NCBI GenBank assembly: GCA_021734835.1
Contig: JAIPIH010000005.1
Span: 1-64,000, forward strand
DNA: 64,000 bases
Source of the DNA: Candidatus Cloacimonadota bacterium
GTDB lineage: Bacteria > Cloacimonadota > Cloacimonadia > Cloacimonadales > TCS61
Direction of reading: 5' to 3'
Shown here: positions 62,997-64,000 of the stretch, piece after piece
Layout: each line of letters begins with the position of its first letter
How positions within the stretch are numbered: the first letter of the stretch is position 1
The notes under the pieces: model-generated
The model's database searches: none
What the model was told of the DNA's origin: nothing
Seen by the model: the letters and a program-made list of their open reading frames with translations, nothing else
Translations under genes and position numbers: made by a program

Positions 62997-63014
62997 CGCC
63001 CCGTTTCTGGGGCG
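62997..63014 (-). terminator. Probable terminator of the 63042 gene
   Basis: cgcccc-gtttct-ggggcg hairpin downstream of the minus-strand stop at 63042; weak T-tract. Confidence 0.6.
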
Positions 63015-63041
63015 CTTTAATTTGTTTAGGAATAAGCAGTA

Positions 63042-64000
63042 TTATTTAATTAACAACATCTTCTTAGAAACGTTGTTTGACGCTGTTGTCATCTTAACAA
63101 AGTACATACCGCTGGAAGTTGAATTACCATTGTTATCTTTCCCATTCCAGACAAAGTTTGTATTTTGAATTACTGCATTATTCACAATTGTTTTAACCAG
63201 CTGACCTTTAATGTTGTAAATCTCAACTGATACTGGATGCAGAATATCATTCTCGTTAATTGAGAGAGCAATATTAGCTGATGGATTGAATGGATTAGGA
63301 TATACTGAAATAGAGTTAAGAGTAACTATCTCTACAGTATTGTTTTCAGAACCTGTTGGTTCCATACCGTTCGGTCCACCATAAGCACCCATATCATTTC
63401 TGGAGCCGTCAACGTCATTATACATTTCATCCGGATCTCCTGCATTGATACAGGGAGAACCAGCTTGTAGTTGCCAATCAGCTACAAGTCCATTATAAAC
63501 TGTTCCTTCTCCCTCTGTAGGTGCAATGAACATGGGAGCTTCATCAATGTTACCTTCACCAGCAAAACCACCGGTAACACAAGTATAAGTGATCTCCGGT
63601 GTACTTTGTGGGAAATAGATATTACCATTATCAATAATGATCGAGTTTGTTATAACAGGGACTGAGTTAAGCAGGAAGAAAAGATAGGGTGTGTTATTTG
63701 TCGATTCGTTATTGGCAATCGTATTGTTAGTTAGTTCCACATCAGAACCGTTTTTCAAACTGAAAGCTCCCCATTGTCCTGTATTATTTACGATAATGTT
63801 ATTATCAATTACAGGTAAGGAAGCAGTACAAGCAATTCCACCAGAATTACTTACGCTTGTATTGTTAGCGATCATATTTTTTTGGATCAAAACGTCATCT
63901 GAGCCGATAATTTCCAATGCTGCTCCTAATGTTGTAGTAGAGTTATCAAAGATCTTACATCCTATAACATCAACTTTGGAATCGCCTTCAACTTTAATTG
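63042..64000 (-). CDS. Right-handed beta-helix-like exported protein with T9SS-type C-terminal domain (partial; N-terminus beyond window)
   Basis: Parallel-helix-like NNTIANNEST...ITNSIIIDNGNI; SVYPNPFNPSANIALSI...GMYFVKMTTASNNVSKKMLLIK; frame stays open to 64000, upstream of the TTG used by the track. Confidence 0.85.
   Translation of the reverse strand, partial: IKVEGDSKVDVIGCKIFDNSTTTLGAALEIIGSDDVLIQKNMIANNTSVSNSGGIACTASLPVIDNNIIVNNTGQWGAFSLKNGSDVELTNNTIANNESTNNTPYLFFLLNSVPVITNSIIIDNGNIYFPQSTPEITYTCVTGGFAGEGNIDEAPMFIAPTEGEGTVYNGLVADWQLQAGSPCINAGDPDEMYNDVDGSRNDMGAYGGPNGMEPTGSENNTVEIVTLNSISVYPNPFNPSANIALSINENDILHPVSVEIYNIKGQLVKTIVNNAVIQNTNFVWNGKDNNGNSTSSGMYFVKMTTASNNVSKKMLLIK

Overview
AT-rich, gene-dense chromosomal window from a Gram-negative bacterium with lipid A genes (lpxB, lptF/G, gmhA). 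It encodes several exported proteins with type IX secretion (T9SS)-style C-terminal domains; the style resembles the Cloacimonadota/FCB group, but that taxonomic guess is inference only. It opens with a 5S rRNA and contains one tRNA-Pro(CGG) and about 50 protein-coding genes. Most are housekeeping or conserved: ligA, glyA, rpiB, acs, ndk, lpxB, dtd, serC, PBP1A, rlmN, deoC, aor. I saw no CRISPR array, prophage or transposase. The most interesting items are: (1) an AmmeMemoRadiSam locus (Memo-AMMECR1 fusion divergent from its radical SAM partner) in which both proteins start with a hydrophobic N-terminal segment, followed by an overlapping membrane-fused spermidine-synthase-like gene; (2) a tandem-domain ThyX-like protein whose signature motif looks split between the two halves; (3) a deoC-aor pair in which DeoC carries a CxxC...CxxC tail, with a MoaD/ThiS-ThiF pair nearby; (4) a ThiS-like gene whose Gly-tail codons also form the Shine-Dalgarno of the next gene; (5) two adjacent T9SS-type cargo genes with nearly identical 3' ends at DNA level; (6) a large outer-membrane protein with possible SprA-like motifs. 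All calls come from reading sequence and translations; no database search was run.
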